The notes: a model not told the origin generated them from the letters alone. A stretch of 64,000 nt of DNA from JAOPZW01 sp963803375 (GCA_963803375.1 CAWDMB010000006.1:1-64000), one strand, 5' to 3'. Counted from the first letter of the stretch, positions 33,799-42,042 are shown. Numbers and translations are program-made.

Positions 33799-34368
33799 GG
33801 CTTCTGGTCATAACTCGAGCCGACCATGAAGACCTCGCAGCCCAGACCGAAGAGGCAGCAGGCGAAGGCCAGCGACGAGCCCCACTGCCCCGCGCCGGTC
33901 TCCGTGACGAGCCGGCGGATGCCCGCTTGCGCGTTCTCGTAGGCCTGCGGCACCGCGGTGTTGGGCTTGTGCGAGCCGGCCGGTGAAACGCCCTCGTACT
34001 TGAAGAAGATGTGCGCCGGCGTCCCGAGCGCGGCCTCCAGCCGCCGCGCGCGGCGCAGCGGCGTCGGGCGCCAGAGGCCGTAGGCCTCGCGCACGGCGTC
34101 GGGAATCTCGATCTCGGGCGCGGGCGAGACCTCCTGCTCGATCAGCGCCATCGGGAAGATCGGCGTGAGATCCGGCGGGCCCGCCGGCTGTCGGGTCTGC
34201 GGGTTCAGCGGCGGCAGCGGATCGCCGGGCAGGTCGGGGCCGAGGTTGACCCAGTGCGTCGGGATCGCGGACTCGGGGAGCAGGAAGGTCGAGGGCTCGT
34301 GACTCATGCCCGCGCGATCCTACGCGGCCGAAGCGCGCCTGCGGGTCCGGGCTCGAGCCGTCGTTGTC

Positions 34369-34394
34369 GCGCGTACCGAAGCAGCGGTACGCGC
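34369..34394. promoter_or_regulatory. Perfect 10-bp hairpin in the trpB2 leader
   Basis: GCGCGTACCG (34369-34378) and CGGTACGCGC (34385-34394) are perfect inverted repeats with a six-base loop, AAGCAG. It lies 62-87 bases upstream of the trpB2 ATG. It could be an operator for a dimeric repressor or a leader hairpin. No leader peptide rich in Trp was seen. Confidence 0.45.
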
Positions 34395-34574
34395 CGTCGG
34401 AGCGCGAGCGCGAGCGCACAAGCCATCGCGCTGGAACGCTATGGCCCTACTAGCGCTCGCGCATGGAAAGCCGACACCTTCGGTTTGGGTGCCTCGCGCA
34501 AGCCGGTCAGCAACGCGAAGAGCTGAGATCACACAAATGTGCGATATGCGCGTTAGCTCTGCTATGTTTGACGT

Positions 34575-35069
34575 ATGCCGCGCGATCAAGAGATCACCTT
34601 CGCCGATCACATGGGCCGCCACTACGCCCGCCGCTACGCGTATCCGCCGATGGCCGGCCGGGTGCTGGGCTACCTGCTGGTGTGCGACCCGCCGGACCAG
34701 ACGATCGCGGAGTTGAGCGACGCGCTGCTGGCAAGTCGCAGCGCGATCACCGGCGCGCTGGACGTGTTGGAGCGCACCGACGCGATCCGCCGCTCACGCG
34801 CGGCCGGAGAGCGGGCGGACCGCGTCCGCGTCGACTTCTCCTCCGCCCAGTCACGTGGGTTTGACGTCTCCGAGTACCAGGAGTTGGCCGATCTGGCCAG
34901 GGAGGGCCTCGAGGTGCTCAAGGACGCGCCGCCAGAGCGCAGGGAGACCCTGATGGAGTTCGAGGCGTTTGCCGACTGGCTGGTCGAGCGGACCCGCGTC
35001 ATGCAAGAGGAGTGGGAGGCACACCGTGACGCCCTGCGCGCCGGGAGCGAGCTCCCCGGAAAGGACTGA
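34575..35069 (+). CDS. MarR/GbsR-type transcriptional regulator
   Basis: A 164-residue protein from ATG 34575. A winged helix spans ~20-95 (VLGYLLVCDPPDQTIAELSD, then LLASRSAITGALDVLERTDA as the recognition-helix region), followed by a long dimerisation helix (~105-155). The layout is that of GbsR-like members of the MarR superfamily, which often sit before DrrAB-type ABC genes and repress them. The next ATG begins four bases after its stop. Upstream, CACAAATGTG around 34535 is a small near-palindrome that could be its own operator. Confidence 0.85.
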   Translation: MPRDQEITFADHMGRHYARRYAYPPMAGRVLGYLLVCDPPDQTIAELSDALLASRSAITGALDVLERTDAIRRSRAAGERADRVRVDFSSAQSRGFDVSEYQELADLAREGLEVLKDAPPERRETLMEFEAFADWLVERTRVMQEEWEAHRDALRAGSELPGKD

Positions 35070-35073
35070 GCCG

Positions 35074-36084
35074 ATGTCGACCATGCAAGCACCGCGACCA
35101 ATCACCGAGACGCGAACGGCAGCTTCGTCGTCAGCCGCGATTCGGGCCGTCGACCTGCACAAGTCCTTCGACAACAACGTCGTCCTTGACGGTCTCGAGC
35201 TGACGGTCGAGGAGGGCAGCGTGTTCGCGCTGCTCGGCCCCAACGGCTCGGGCAAGACGACCACTATCAACATCCTCGCCACCCTGCTGGACGCGGACGC
35301 CGGGGAGGTGCGAGTCGCCGGGCACGACGTCGTGCGCGAGGCCGACGCGGTGCGCGACGCGATCGGCCTCACGGGCCAGTTCTCGGCCGTCGACGGCCTG
35401 CTCACCGGCCGCGAGAACCTGCGGCTGATGGCAGATCTGCACCACCTCACGCGTGCCGATGCCGAAGGGCGGATCGACGGGCTGCTCGCTCGCTTCGAGC
35501 TCACCGACGCGGCCGATCGCGCCGTGTCCACGTACTCGGGCGGGATGCAGCGGCGCCTCGACCTCGCCATGACGCTGATCGGCGGCCCCGAGATCATCTT
35601 CCTCGACGAGCCGACGGCCGGCCTGGACCCGCGCAGCCGCCGCACGATGTGGGAGATCGTCCGCGGGCTGGTGAGCGACGGGACGACGGTGTTCCTGACC
35701 ACCCAGTACCTCGAGGAGGCCGACCAGCTCGCCGACCGGGTGGCGATCCTCGACGGCGGGCGGCTGGTCGCCCAGGGCGCGCCCGCCGAGCTCAAGGCCC
35801 GCTTCCCCGGCGGCCATATCGCCCTCACGTTCGCCGACCGCGGCGCTTACCATGCGGCCGCGGGCGTCCTGGACGCGCCCGCCGATGACGAGGACGCACT
35901 CGCGCTGCAGGTCGCCACCGACGGCAACGTGGCAAAGGTCGGGGACGTGCTGCGGCAGCTCGATCAGGCGGGAGTCGAGCTGGAGACCCTCTCGATCCAC
36001 ACCCCGGACCTCGACGACGTATTCCTGGCGCTCACCGGCAAGCCGGCGACGAGCGAACCCGAGACCGAGGAGGTATCACGATGA
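35074..36084 (+). CDS. ABC transporter ATP-binding protein (DrrA-like)
   Basis: A 336-residue protein from ATG 35074. Walker A is LLGPNGSGKTTT, the Q-loop follows at TGQFSAVDGLLTGREN, the signature is STYSGGMQRRLDLA, and Walker B is IIFLDEPTAGLDPRSR, with an H-loop replaced by TTQYLEEA (Gln, as in DrrA-type proteins). The C-terminal ~90 residues are the DrrA-type extension. Such proteins power drug or lipid export. It overlaps the permease gene by four bases and is preceded by the regulator. Confidence 0.93.
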   Translation: MSTMQAPRPITETRTAASSSAAIRAVDLHKSFDNNVVLDGLELTVEEGSVFALLGPNGSGKTTTINILATLLDADAGEVRVAGHDVVREADAVRDAIGLTGQFSAVDGLLTGRENLRLMADLHHLTRADAEGRIDGLLARFELTDAADRAVSTYSGGMQRRLDLAMTLIGGPEIIFLDEPTAGLDPRSRRTMWEIVRGLVSDGTTVFLTTQYLEEADQLADRVAILDGGRLVAQGAPAELKARFPGGHIALTFADRGAYHAAAGVLDAPADDEDALALQVATDGNVAKVGDVLRQLDQAGVELETLSIHTPDLDDVFLALTGKPATSEPETEEVSR

Positions 36085-36863
36085 CCGCCTACGCCGTGCG
36101 CGACTCGGCGACGATGCTGAGGCGCAACCTGGTTCACCTGCGCCGCTATCCGGGCCTGTCGCTGTTTCCGCTCTTGATGCCGGTCGTCTTCCTGCTGCTC
36201 TTCGTCTACGTCTTCGGCGGCACGCTGGGCAACGGCCTGGAGGTCGGTGGCGGGCGCGACGCCTACGTCGAGTTCCTCACGCCCGGGATGCTGTTGTTCA
36301 CGATCGTCGGCGCCGCGCAGATCGTCGCGATCTCCGTCGCCATGGACATGACCCAGGGCATCGTCGCCCGCTTTAAGACGATGCGCATCTGGCGCCCCTC
36401 CGTGCTCGCCGGCCACGTCCTCGGCAACCTCGTGCTGACGGCCGTCAGCCTCGTCGTCCTCATCGCGGCCGCGCTGGTGATCGGCTATCGCCCCAGCGCC
36501 GGCCCGCTGGAGTGGCTTGGCGTCGTCGGGCTGCTGTTGCTCGTGGCGGTCGCGCTCACCTGGCTGTCGGTGGCCCTTGGCCTGGCAGCCAAGAGCGTCG
36601 AGACCGCCAGCAACACGCCGATGTTCCTGATGCTCCTCCCGTTCCTCGGCAGCGGCTTCGTGCCCAACGACTCGATGCCCGCCGGGCTGCGCTGGTTCGC
36701 CGACAACCAGCCGTTCACGCCGATCATCGACACGCTGCGCAGCCTGCTCGAGGGTGAGCACGTCGGCGGCACGGGGATAACCGCCGTCGCCTGGTGCCTG
36801 GCGATCGCCGCCGCCGGCTTCCTCTGGGCCGGCTACCTCTACAACCGCCGCCCGGCCCACTGA
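36081..36863 (+). CDS. ABC-2 type permease (DrrB-like)
   Basis: A 260-residue membrane protein from ATG 36081 with about six hydrophobic helices (LSLFPLLMPVVFLLLFVYVF, MLLFTIVGAAQIVAI and later ones). The GSGFVPNDSMPAGLRWFADN block between helices 5 and 6 is a hallmark of DrrB/ABC-2 permeases. With the preceding ATPase it forms a homodimeric exporter, probably for a hydrophobic compound. The substrate is unknown. Control by the adjacent MarR/GbsR protein is likely. Confidence 0.93.
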   Translation: MTAYAVRDSATMLRRNLVHLRRYPGLSLFPLLMPVVFLLLFVYVFGGTLGNGLEVGGGRDAYVEFLTPGMLLFTIVGAAQIVAISVAMDMTQGIVARFKTMRIWRPSVLAGHVLGNLVLTAVSLVVLIAAALVIGYRPSAGPLEWLGVVGLLLLVAVALTWLSVALGLAAKSVETASNTPMFLMLLPFLGSGFVPNDSMPAGLRWFADNQPFTPIIDTLRSLLEGEHVGGTGITAVAWCLAIAAAGFLWAGYLYNRRPAH

Positions 36864-37207
36864 TCAGATTGGGCGGGCGCGTCACGGTCACACCGGCCGT
36901 GATCGCGCCAGAGGCGGTGACGCTTGCGTGCCGAAACGAGCGCCGTCGGCAGGTCGTGCGGTTCATCACCCGGCATCTGGGCAAGCCGATCCCGTCGGCG
37001 GCGCTGCTGGGCGCGATCGGCCACCGCTTCCGGCGTGACGTCAAGGCGTTCGCCGACGCCACCCGGTTCGCGGCGATCACCCGAGAGGCGACCGGCCTTG
37101 GTGGTAGCTGGGCATCGTCGCCGGTGAGCGGCGATGGCCTGCGGCGTCGAGAGCGATGGATTCCATCACTCCACCTCCTACTGTTGACAACGTGCCACAC
37201 TGTAGGG
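36864..37207. other. 344-base stretch before the toxin-antitoxin pair
   Basis: A plus-strand frame continues open through this region into the antitoxin gene but shows no recognisable domain, and the antitoxin clearly starts at ATG 37208. The last 30 bases hold the regulatory elements listed next. Otherwise nothing is supported. Confidence 0.45.
37177..37206 (+). promoter_or_regulatory. Operator/promoter candidate of the toxin-antitoxin pair
   Basis: A consensus -35-like TTGACA lies at 37184-37189 within a perfect small inverted repeat GTTGACAAC. It is flanked by outer arms CCTACTG and CTGTAGG (6 of 7 positions complementary). A -10 is not clear. A ribbon-helix-helix antitoxin binding here to autoregulate would fit. 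Confidence 0.4.
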
Positions 37208-37597
37208 ATGTCTGTGAACGTGTCCGTCCGCCTCGATGACCGCCTTGCTGAACGGCTTCGGCTACGCGCACGAGCGGCGGGCGAGAGCCTGTCCGATCGT
37301 CTGCGCCGCTATGCCGAGGAAGGCGCACGACGCGACGAGCACCCGATGATCACCTTCCGCGACGGCCCGACGGGCCGACGGGCCGGATTGATCGGCGGTC
37401 CTGACGTGTGGGAGGTCGCGATGTGGATCGACGACCTCAGCTCGAGCAATCATCCGGCAGCCGAGCTCGCGGCCGACGGCGTCGTGTCCCGCGCGCAGAT
37501 TGACGCTGCGCTCGCGTACAGAGCCGCCTACCCGGACGAGATCCAGGCCAGGATCGAGCTTCACCGTAGCGAGACCGCCGCCGCCGAAGCGCGGTGA
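37208..37597 (+). CDS. Antitoxin: RHH/CopG-like N-terminus with DUF433-like C-terminus
   Basis: A 129-residue protein from ATG 37208. Residues 1-40 (MSVNVSVRLDDRLAERLRLR, then ESLSDRLRRYAEEGAR) fit a ribbon-helix-helix DNA-binding unit. The C-terminal half, with DVWEVAMWIDDL and an LAADGVVSRAQIDAALAYRA helix plus the tail YPDEIQARIELHR, resembles DUF433, the antitoxin partner of DUF5615 toxins. The toxin start overlaps its stop by four bases. Autoregulation through the upstream inverted repeat is likely but inferred. Confidence 0.78.
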   Translation: MSVNVSVRLDDRLAERLRLRARAAGESLSDRLRRYAEEGARRDEHPMITFRDGPTGRRAGLIGGPDVWEVAMWIDDLSSSNHPAAELAADGVVSRAQIDAALAYRAAYPDEIQARIELHRSETAAAEAR

Positions 37598-37953
37598 GGA
37601 TCCTCGTCGACGAGATGTACCCGCCCGTCCTGGCGGAATCGCTTCGGTCGGCCGGGATCGAAGCAACGACGGTTACCGATCTCCGGCTGGCGGGCGCCTC
37701 AGACGCAGAGGTGTTCGGCGCCGCGGTCGCCGGTGGCGTCACCGTGCTCACCGAGAACGTCGGCGACTTCACGCGAATCGCTGCCGAACACAGCACCGCG
37801 GGCGGCCACCACCGCGGCGTACTGATCGCGCTGTCGAGCCGCTTTTCGCGGCGGCCAGCCGGCATCCAGCCGCTCATCGCGGCGATCCAGGCCATCGCAA
37901 ACGATCAGATCCACGACCGAGTCGTCTACCTCGAGCGGCCGCGCGACGAATAG
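37594..37953 (+). CDS. DUF5615 PIN-like toxin
   Basis: A 119-residue protein from GTG 37594. It begins MRILVDEMYPPVLAESLRSA, the Mut7-C/DUF5615 PIN-like start with acidic Asp at position 6, and continues with the VTDLRLAGASDAEVFGAAV and LTENVGDF motifs that carry further acidic residues. DUF5615 proteins are predicted RNases of toxin-antitoxin pairs. The acidic positions expected of a PIN-like site are present. It is translationally coupled to the DUF433-like antitoxin. Confidence 0.82.
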   Translation: MRILVDEMYPPVLAESLRSAGIEATTVTDLRLAGASDAEVFGAAVAGGVTVLTENVGDFTRIAAEHSTAGGHHRGVLIALSSRFSRRPAGIQPLIAAIQAIANDQIHDRVVYLERPRDE

Positions 37954-38114
37954 CCAGAGCCGCCCTCCAGTCCACGCAGACCGGGCAAGTCGACGTCAGC
38001 CAACCGCTTCGCTATCGATCGGGTCACTGATGGGAGCGCAGGAGCCCAAGCCAGGAGTCGGGCGCTCGACCTCACACCCGGGCGCTCGACCGAGGTGAGC
38101 TCAGCCGACGAGTC

Positions 38115-38140
38115 CACGTGCGCACGTGACTACTGAGTAG
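38115..38140. promoter_or_regulatory. Adjacent palindromes upstream of aat
   Basis: CACGTGCGCACGTG (38115-38128) is a perfect 14-bp palindrome. Immediately after it, CTACTGAGTAG (38130-38140) is a perfect inverted repeat around one base. Both lie 20-45 bases before the aat ATG. They may be operator sites or a terminator for the upstream toxin gene; no T-run follows. Confidence 0.42.
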
Positions 38141-38159
38141 CGGGGGGAACGCTACGCCG

Positions 38160-38753
38160 ATGACGGTGCCCGAGGTCGAGCAGGCGCTCGCGCTCTACGC
38201 GGCGGGCTGGTTCCCGATGGACGGGCCCGAGCACGCGCGCGGGCCGCTGCCCTTCTTCGCAGCCCACGAGCGAGCGGTCCTCGAGCTCGACGCGACCGCG
38301 CGCGCCGCGCTGCGCCGGCGCGTGCGGCGAAGCCTGCGCCGCGAGGCGGGCTGGCGCCTCGCGCGCGACGAAGCCTTCGGGACGGTGCTCGCGGCGTGCG
38401 CGCGCCCGCGGCAGCCGGACGACGAGGTGTGGATCACGCCACGCCTGCAGGCGCTCTACCGGCGCCTGCACGAGGCGGGCTTCGCCCACTCGCTCGAGCT
38501 CTGGGACGGCGACGCGCTCGCTGCGGGCATCCTCGCCGTGCTCGTCGGCCGCGCGGCGATGCTCGAGTCGATGGCACACTGGCGCCCACACGCCGGCAAC
38601 GTGCTCCTCGTGCGCACGCTCGACGAGCTCGCGGCCGGGGGCTTCGAGCTCTGCGACGTCCAGCTCCCGACTCCCCACACGCTGCGCCTCGGCGCGCGGC
38701 TGCTACCCCGCGCGGCCTACGAGGCGCGCCTGCGCGCCGCGCTCGCGCCATAG
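38160..38753 (+). CDS. aat: Leucyl/phenylalanyl-tRNA-protein transferase
   Basis: A 197-residue protein from ATG 38160. Family blocks are LALYAAGWFPMDGPE at the start, EVWITPRLQALYRRLHEAGFAHSLELWD in the middle (shown here as WITPRLQALYRRL and AHSLELWD), and MLESMAHWRPHAGN with LCDVQLPTPHTLRLGA at the end. Aat adds Leu or Phe to N-terminal Lys/Arg and so feeds proteins into the ClpS/ClpAP N-degron route. Length is slightly short, lacking only an N-terminal extension. It is followed eight bases later by a hydrolase gene. Confidence 0.92.
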   Translation: MTVPEVEQALALYAAGWFPMDGPEHARGPLPFFAAHERAVLELDATARAALRRRVRRSLRREAGWRLARDEAFGTVLAACARPRQPDDEVWITPRLQALYRRLHEAGFAHSLELWDGDALAAGILAVLVGRAAMLESMAHWRPHAGNVLLVRTLDELAAGGFELCDVQLPTPHTLRLGARLLPRAAYEARLRAALAP

Positions 38754-38763
38754 AGTGCAGGCC

Positions 38764-39666
38764 ATGGACGAACGCTTCGCCCACGTGGACGAGATCGAGC
38801 TCTGCTACGAGACCTTCGGCGACCCGGCGGATCCGCCGCTGCTCCTCGTCATGGGCCTCGGCACCCAGATGATCGCCTGGCACGAGGACTTCTGCGCGGG
38901 GCTCGCCGGCCGCGGCTTCCACGTGATCCGCTTCGACAACCGCGACATCGGCCGCTCGACCCACGTGCGGGCCCGGCCGCCGACGCCGCGGCAGATCCTC
39001 ACGCGCGACCGCCGCGCCGCCGCCTATACGCTCGACGACCTGGCCGACGACGCCGCGGGCCTGCTCACGCAGCTCGGGCGCGACGCCGCCCACGTCGTCG
39101 GGGTCTCGATGGGCGGGATGATCGCCCAGGTGCTCGCGGCCCGGCGCCCCGAGCGCGTCCTGTCGCTGGCCTCGATCATGTCGACGACCGGCGCGCGCTG
39201 GCGCGGCCAGCCCGCCGTGCGCATCATGCCGTTCTTCCTGCGCAAGCCCCCGGCCACGCGCGAGGAGTCCGTCGAGCGGACGCTCGGGCTGTTCCGGGTC
39301 GTGGGCTCGCCCGCGTTCGATCGCGACGAGGAGCACCTGCGCGCGATGTCCGAGCTGGCCTTCGATCGCGGGCCCGGCGATGCCGCCGGCACCGGCCGCC
39401 AGCTCGCCGCGATCTTCGCCTCCGGGGACCGCACGGCGTCGCTCGCGCGGATCGCGGCACCGACCGTCGTCATCCACGGCACGAAGGACCGCCTCGTCGC
39501 GCCCTCCGGCGGCCGGGCGACGGCCGCGGCGATCCCCGCCGCCCGCCTGGAGATGATCGAGGGCATGGGCCACGACCTCCCGCGCGACGTCTGGTCGCGC
39601 GTGATCGAGCTCGTCGTCGAGAACGCGCGCCGCGCGCGGCCCGGCGACGCGGCGGCCGCCGCCTGA
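38764..39666 (+). CDS. Alpha/beta hydrolase
   Basis: A 300-residue protein from ATG 38764 (GTG 38755 is also in frame). The oxyanion region is LLLVMGLGTQMIAWH, the nucleophile elbow is VGVSMGGM, the acid Asp is in IHGTKDRLV, and the catalytic His is in EGMGHDLPRDVW. It resembles hydrolases of the type annotated as 3-oxoadipate enol-lactonase-like or polyketide-tailoring esterases; the substrate is unknown. All three catalytic residues are intact. Confidence 0.92.
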   Translation: MDERFAHVDEIELCYETFGDPADPPLLLVMGLGTQMIAWHEDFCAGLAGRGFHVIRFDNRDIGRSTHVRARPPTPRQILTRDRRAAAYTLDDLADDAAGLLTQLGRDAAHVVGVSMGGMIAQVLAARRPERVLSLASIMSTTGARWRGQPAVRIMPFFLRKPPATREESVERTLGLFRVVGSPAFDRDEEHLRAMSELAFDRGPGDAAGTGRQLAAIFASGDRTASLARIAAPTVVIHGTKDRLVAPSGGRATAAAIPAARLEMIEGMGHDLPRDVWSRVIELVVENARRARPGDAAAAA

Positions 39667-39743
39667 ACCGCGAGGGCCGGTGTTCCGCCCCTGCCCGACC
39701 ACGACACCCCGGCCAAGCTCGAGCGCCTGCTCGCGGCCACGCC

Positions 39744-40706
39744 GTGAGCGCCGCGCCGTTCCCGGACGCGATCGCGCCGATGCTCGCGACGCTGACCGAC
39801 CGCCGCGAGCTCGGCGAGGGCTGGCTGCTCGAGCGCAAGCTCGACGGCGAGCGCCTGCTCGCCTTCGTCCGCGGCGACGACGTCGCGCTGCGCACGCGCA
39901 CGCGGCGCGACGTCACGGCCGCCTACCCCGAGGTCGTCGCCGCGCTCGCCGCCCAGCGCCTGCGCGCCGCCGTCCTCGACGGAGAGCTCTGCGCGGTCGC
40001 GTCCGACGGCGAGCCGCTCGGCTTCCAGGCGCTCCAGCGCCGCCTCGGCGTCGCCGACCCCCCGGCCGCGCTGCTCGACGAGGCGCCAGTGGCGCTGTGG
40101 CTCTTCGACCTCCTGCACCGCGACGGGCGCGACCTGCGGGCGCTCGGCACGGCCGCGCGCGAGGACGCGCTGGGCGACGCGGTGCACGCGCACGGTGCGC
40201 TCGTGCTCACCCGCCACGAGGACGGCGACAGCGCGTCGGCCTACGCGGCCGCCTGCCGCGCGGGCTGGGAGGGGATCATCGCCAAGCGCGCCGACGCGCC
40301 CTATGTCGCCGGGCGCTCGCGCGACTGGCTCAAGCTCAAGTGCCTCTACGCCCAGGAGTTCGTGGTCGGCGGCTTCACGGAGCCGCGCGGCGCGCGCACC
40401 GGCTTCGGCGCGCTGCTCGTCGGCTTCCACGAGGACGGCGAGCTGCGCTACGCGGGCAAGGTCGGCACCGGCTTCTCGACGCGCACGCTCGACGAGCTCG
40501 GCCCGCGGCTGCGCGCGCTGGAGCGCCGCACCGCGCCCTTCGCCGACGTGCGTCCCGTGCCGCCGGGCACGCACTGGGTGCGTCCCGAGCTCGTCGCGCA
40601 GGTCGCCTTCGCGGAGTGGACGCGCGACGGGCGCCTGCGCCAGCCGCGCTTTCAGGGCCTGCGCGACGACAAGGATCCGGCCGACGTCGTGCGCGAGCGC
40701 GCGTGA
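39744..40706 (+). CDS. ATP-dependent DNA ligase (LigD ligase-domain type)
   Basis: A 320-residue protein from GTG 39744. The nucleotidyltransferase motif I is LERKLDGERLLA, with the adenylated Lys; later come LDGEL (motif III), LWLFDLLH, WEGIIAKRADAPYVAGRSRD (motif IV region) and WLKLKC (motif V). An OB-fold domain (~195-320) includes AGKVGTGFS and TPRFQGLRDDK-like elements. It has neither polymerase nor phosphoesterase domain, so it is a stand-alone ligase of the LigC or detached-LigD type. The LigD-type polymerase gene is 1.4 kb away on the other strand. It overlaps the AlkA-like gene by four bases. Confidence 0.92.
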   Translation: MSAAPFPDAIAPMLATLTDRRELGEGWLLERKLDGERLLAFVRGDDVALRTRTRRDVTAAYPEVVAALAAQRLRAAVLDGELCAVASDGEPLGFQALQRRLGVADPPAALLDEAPVALWLFDLLHRDGRDLRALGTAAREDALGDAVHAHGALVLTRHEDGDSASAYAAACRAGWEGIIAKRADAPYVAGRSRDWLKLKCLYAQEFVVGGFTEPRGARTGFGALLVGFHEDGELRYAGKVGTGFSTRTLDELGPRLRALERRTAPFADVRPVPPGTHWVRPELVAQVAFAEWTRDGRLRQPRFQGLRDDKDPADVVRERA

Positions 40707-41389
40707 GCGACCGCTGGGCGCAGGGCCGCGCGGTCCTGCGCGCCGCCGACCCGGTGCTCGCGGCGCTCGTTAACGCCGATCCCGGCCTGGACCCCGACGT
40801 CCTCTTCGACCGCCTCCCGGCCGGCGACGCCTGGGAGGCGCTCGTCTTCGGCGTCGTCGGCCAGCAGCTCTCGGTCGTCGCGGCGGCCGCGATCCTCCTG
40901 CGCCTGCAGGAGCGCTTCGGCGACGGCGCCATGCCGGCGCCAGAGCGCCTGGCCGAGGCCGATCCCGACGAGCTGCGCGCGGTCGGCCTCAGCCGCGCCA
41001 AGGCCGCCTACCTCGGCGACCTCGGGGGCCGCGCGAGCGACGGGCGCCTGGACCTCGACGGCCTCGAGGCCCTCGACGACGACGCCGCGCGCGCGGCGCT
41101 CACCGCGGTCAAGGGCGTCGGGCGCTTCACCGCCGACGGCGTGCTCATGCTCGCGCTGCGCCGCACGGACGTCCTGCCCGCCGCCGACCTCGCCCTGCGG
41201 CGCGCCGTCAAGCGCGCCTTCGGGCTGGACGAGCTGCCGGCGATTGCCGACGTCGACGCGCGCGGCGCCGCGTGGCGCCCGTGGCGCACGCTCGCGGCGG
41301 CGTACCTCTACGCCGCGCCGTCCAAGGGCGTTGTGCCACGGCCAGGCGATGAGCCGAGTGCTGGAAAAGGCGTCCATATGACGCCTTAG
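40703..41389 (+). CDS. DNA-3-methyladenine glycosylase (AlkA/HhH-GPD superfamily)
   Basis: A 228-residue protein from GTG 40703. The fold shows VVGQQLSVVAAAAIL, a hairpin LTAVKGVGRFTADGVLMLAL and the catalytic Asp in LPAADLALRRAVK. These are the HhH-GPD features of alkyladenine glycosylases that excise methylated bases. Translational coupling with the upstream ligase makes a base-excision-repair pair. The last ~15 residues after AAAYLYAAP are less conserved. Confidence 0.9.
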   Translation: MSDRWAQGRAVLRAADPVLAALVNADPGLDPDVLFDRLPAGDAWEALVFGVVGQQLSVVAAAAILLRLQERFGDGAMPAPERLAEADPDELRAVGLSRAKAAYLGDLGGRASDGRLDLDGLEALDDDAARAALTAVKGVGRFTADGVLMLALRRTDVLPAADLALRRAVKRAFGLDELPAIADVDARGAAWRPWRTLAAAYLYAAPSKGVVPRPGDEPSAGKGVHMTP

Positions 41390-41431
41390 TCAGCACTCGG
41401 GCGGAGTTCGCCCCTGGTAGGGCGCCGCGTG

Positions 41432-41487
41432 GTTTGCTGGGCGACCCCGACGGTCACCTCGTCGAGGTCGGCCAGTCGACGCGCTGA
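41432..41487 (+). pseudogene. Relic of the C-terminal end of a VOC/glyoxalase gene
   Basis: About 18 codons read LLGDPDGHLVEVGQSTR and stop. DPDGHLVEVGQ is the typical last strand of VOC-fold proteins with its metal-binding Glu. Nothing upstream in this frame continues the fold. It is a vestige left between the glycosylase and yqgE genes. Confidence 0.5.
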
Positions 41488-41490
41488 TCG

Positions 41491-42042
41491 TCAGTTCACC
41501 GACGGATCGAGCGGCATCATGGCCAGCAGCGCGTACTGGCGGCCCTTGCGGCGCAGGACCGTCGCCCACAGGTCGCCGGGCTCCTCGGTGAAGAGATCCT
41601 CGCGCCGCGCCGGCTCGACGATCCAGGACTCCTCCTCCATCTCGGCCTCGAGCTGCCCCGGCCCCCAGCCCGCGTGGCCCGCGAAGACGCGCGCGCGCCG
41701 CAGGGCGGCGCCGACGGCGTCGCGGTCTGAGACCTCGGCGGGCACGAAGCCGAGGTCGTCCTCGACGAGGAGCGCCGCCCGCTCGGGCTCGTCCCACTCG
41801 GCGAGGACGACGACCGCCTGGGCGCCGACCGGCCCGCCGACATGGACTACGTGGTCGGCGTCGGCGAGCCACGCGAGCTCCGGGACCGCCTCGCCGACGG
41901 TCGTCTCGGCCGCCCGGTTGAGGATCAGGCCCATCGCACCCTCCTCCCCGTGCTCGGTCATGTAGACGACGGTGCGGGCGAAGTTCGGGTCGGCGATGCG
42001 TGGCGAGGCGATCAGCAGCCGGCCCTTCAGCGACTCGGCCAT
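41491..42042 (-). CDS. YqgE/AlgH family protein
   Basis: A 183-residue protein from ATG 42042. Family blocks are LKGRLLIASPRIADPNFART, the TEHGEEGAMGLILNR block, HVGGPVG and VFAGHAGWGPGQLEAEMEEE. YqgE/AlgH proteins are widespread; their molecular role is unresolved, although some have been linked to gene regulation. Length is normal. It lies back-to-back with the LigD polymerase gene on the same strand, 23 bases after it. Confidence 0.93.
   Translation of the reverse strand: MAESLKGRLLIASPRIADPNFARTVVYMTEHGEEGAMGLILNRAAETTVGEAVPELAWLADADHVVHVGGPVGAQAVVVLAEWDEPERAALLVEDDLGFVPAEVSDRDAVGAALRRARVFAGHAGWGPGQLEAEMEEESWIVEPARREDLFTEEPGDLWATVLRRKGRQYALLAMMPLDPSVN

Larger units (their letters stand above)
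31393..34307 (-). pseudogene. trpB2: TrpB2-type tryptophan synthase beta chain, split by an insertion sequence
   Basis: N-terminal part (34307 to 33793): MSHEPSTFLLPESAIPTHWV, then GVSPAGSHKPNTA with the PLP Lys, ending at QKPYR. C-terminal part (32251 to 31393): RRSMMQTWGATVHRSPSEL, the GGGSNFGG phosphate loop, to the stop. Removing 32252-33792 and one copy of the 6-bp duplication CGGTAG leaves 1368 bases, exactly 456 codons, and rejoins KPYR to RSMM as in intact TrpB2 proteins. TrpB2 converts indole (or a related substrate) and serine to tryptophan. No trpA is nearby; the partner gene is the VOC dioxygenase. The exact frame restoration shows the insertion is recent. Confidence 0.93.

Noticed and set aside
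36794..37207. 5' extension of the antitoxin frame to 36794
   Set aside because: The extension overlaps the end of the DrrB-like gene, has no homology and passes over a promoter-like region; ATG 37208 fits the protein family.
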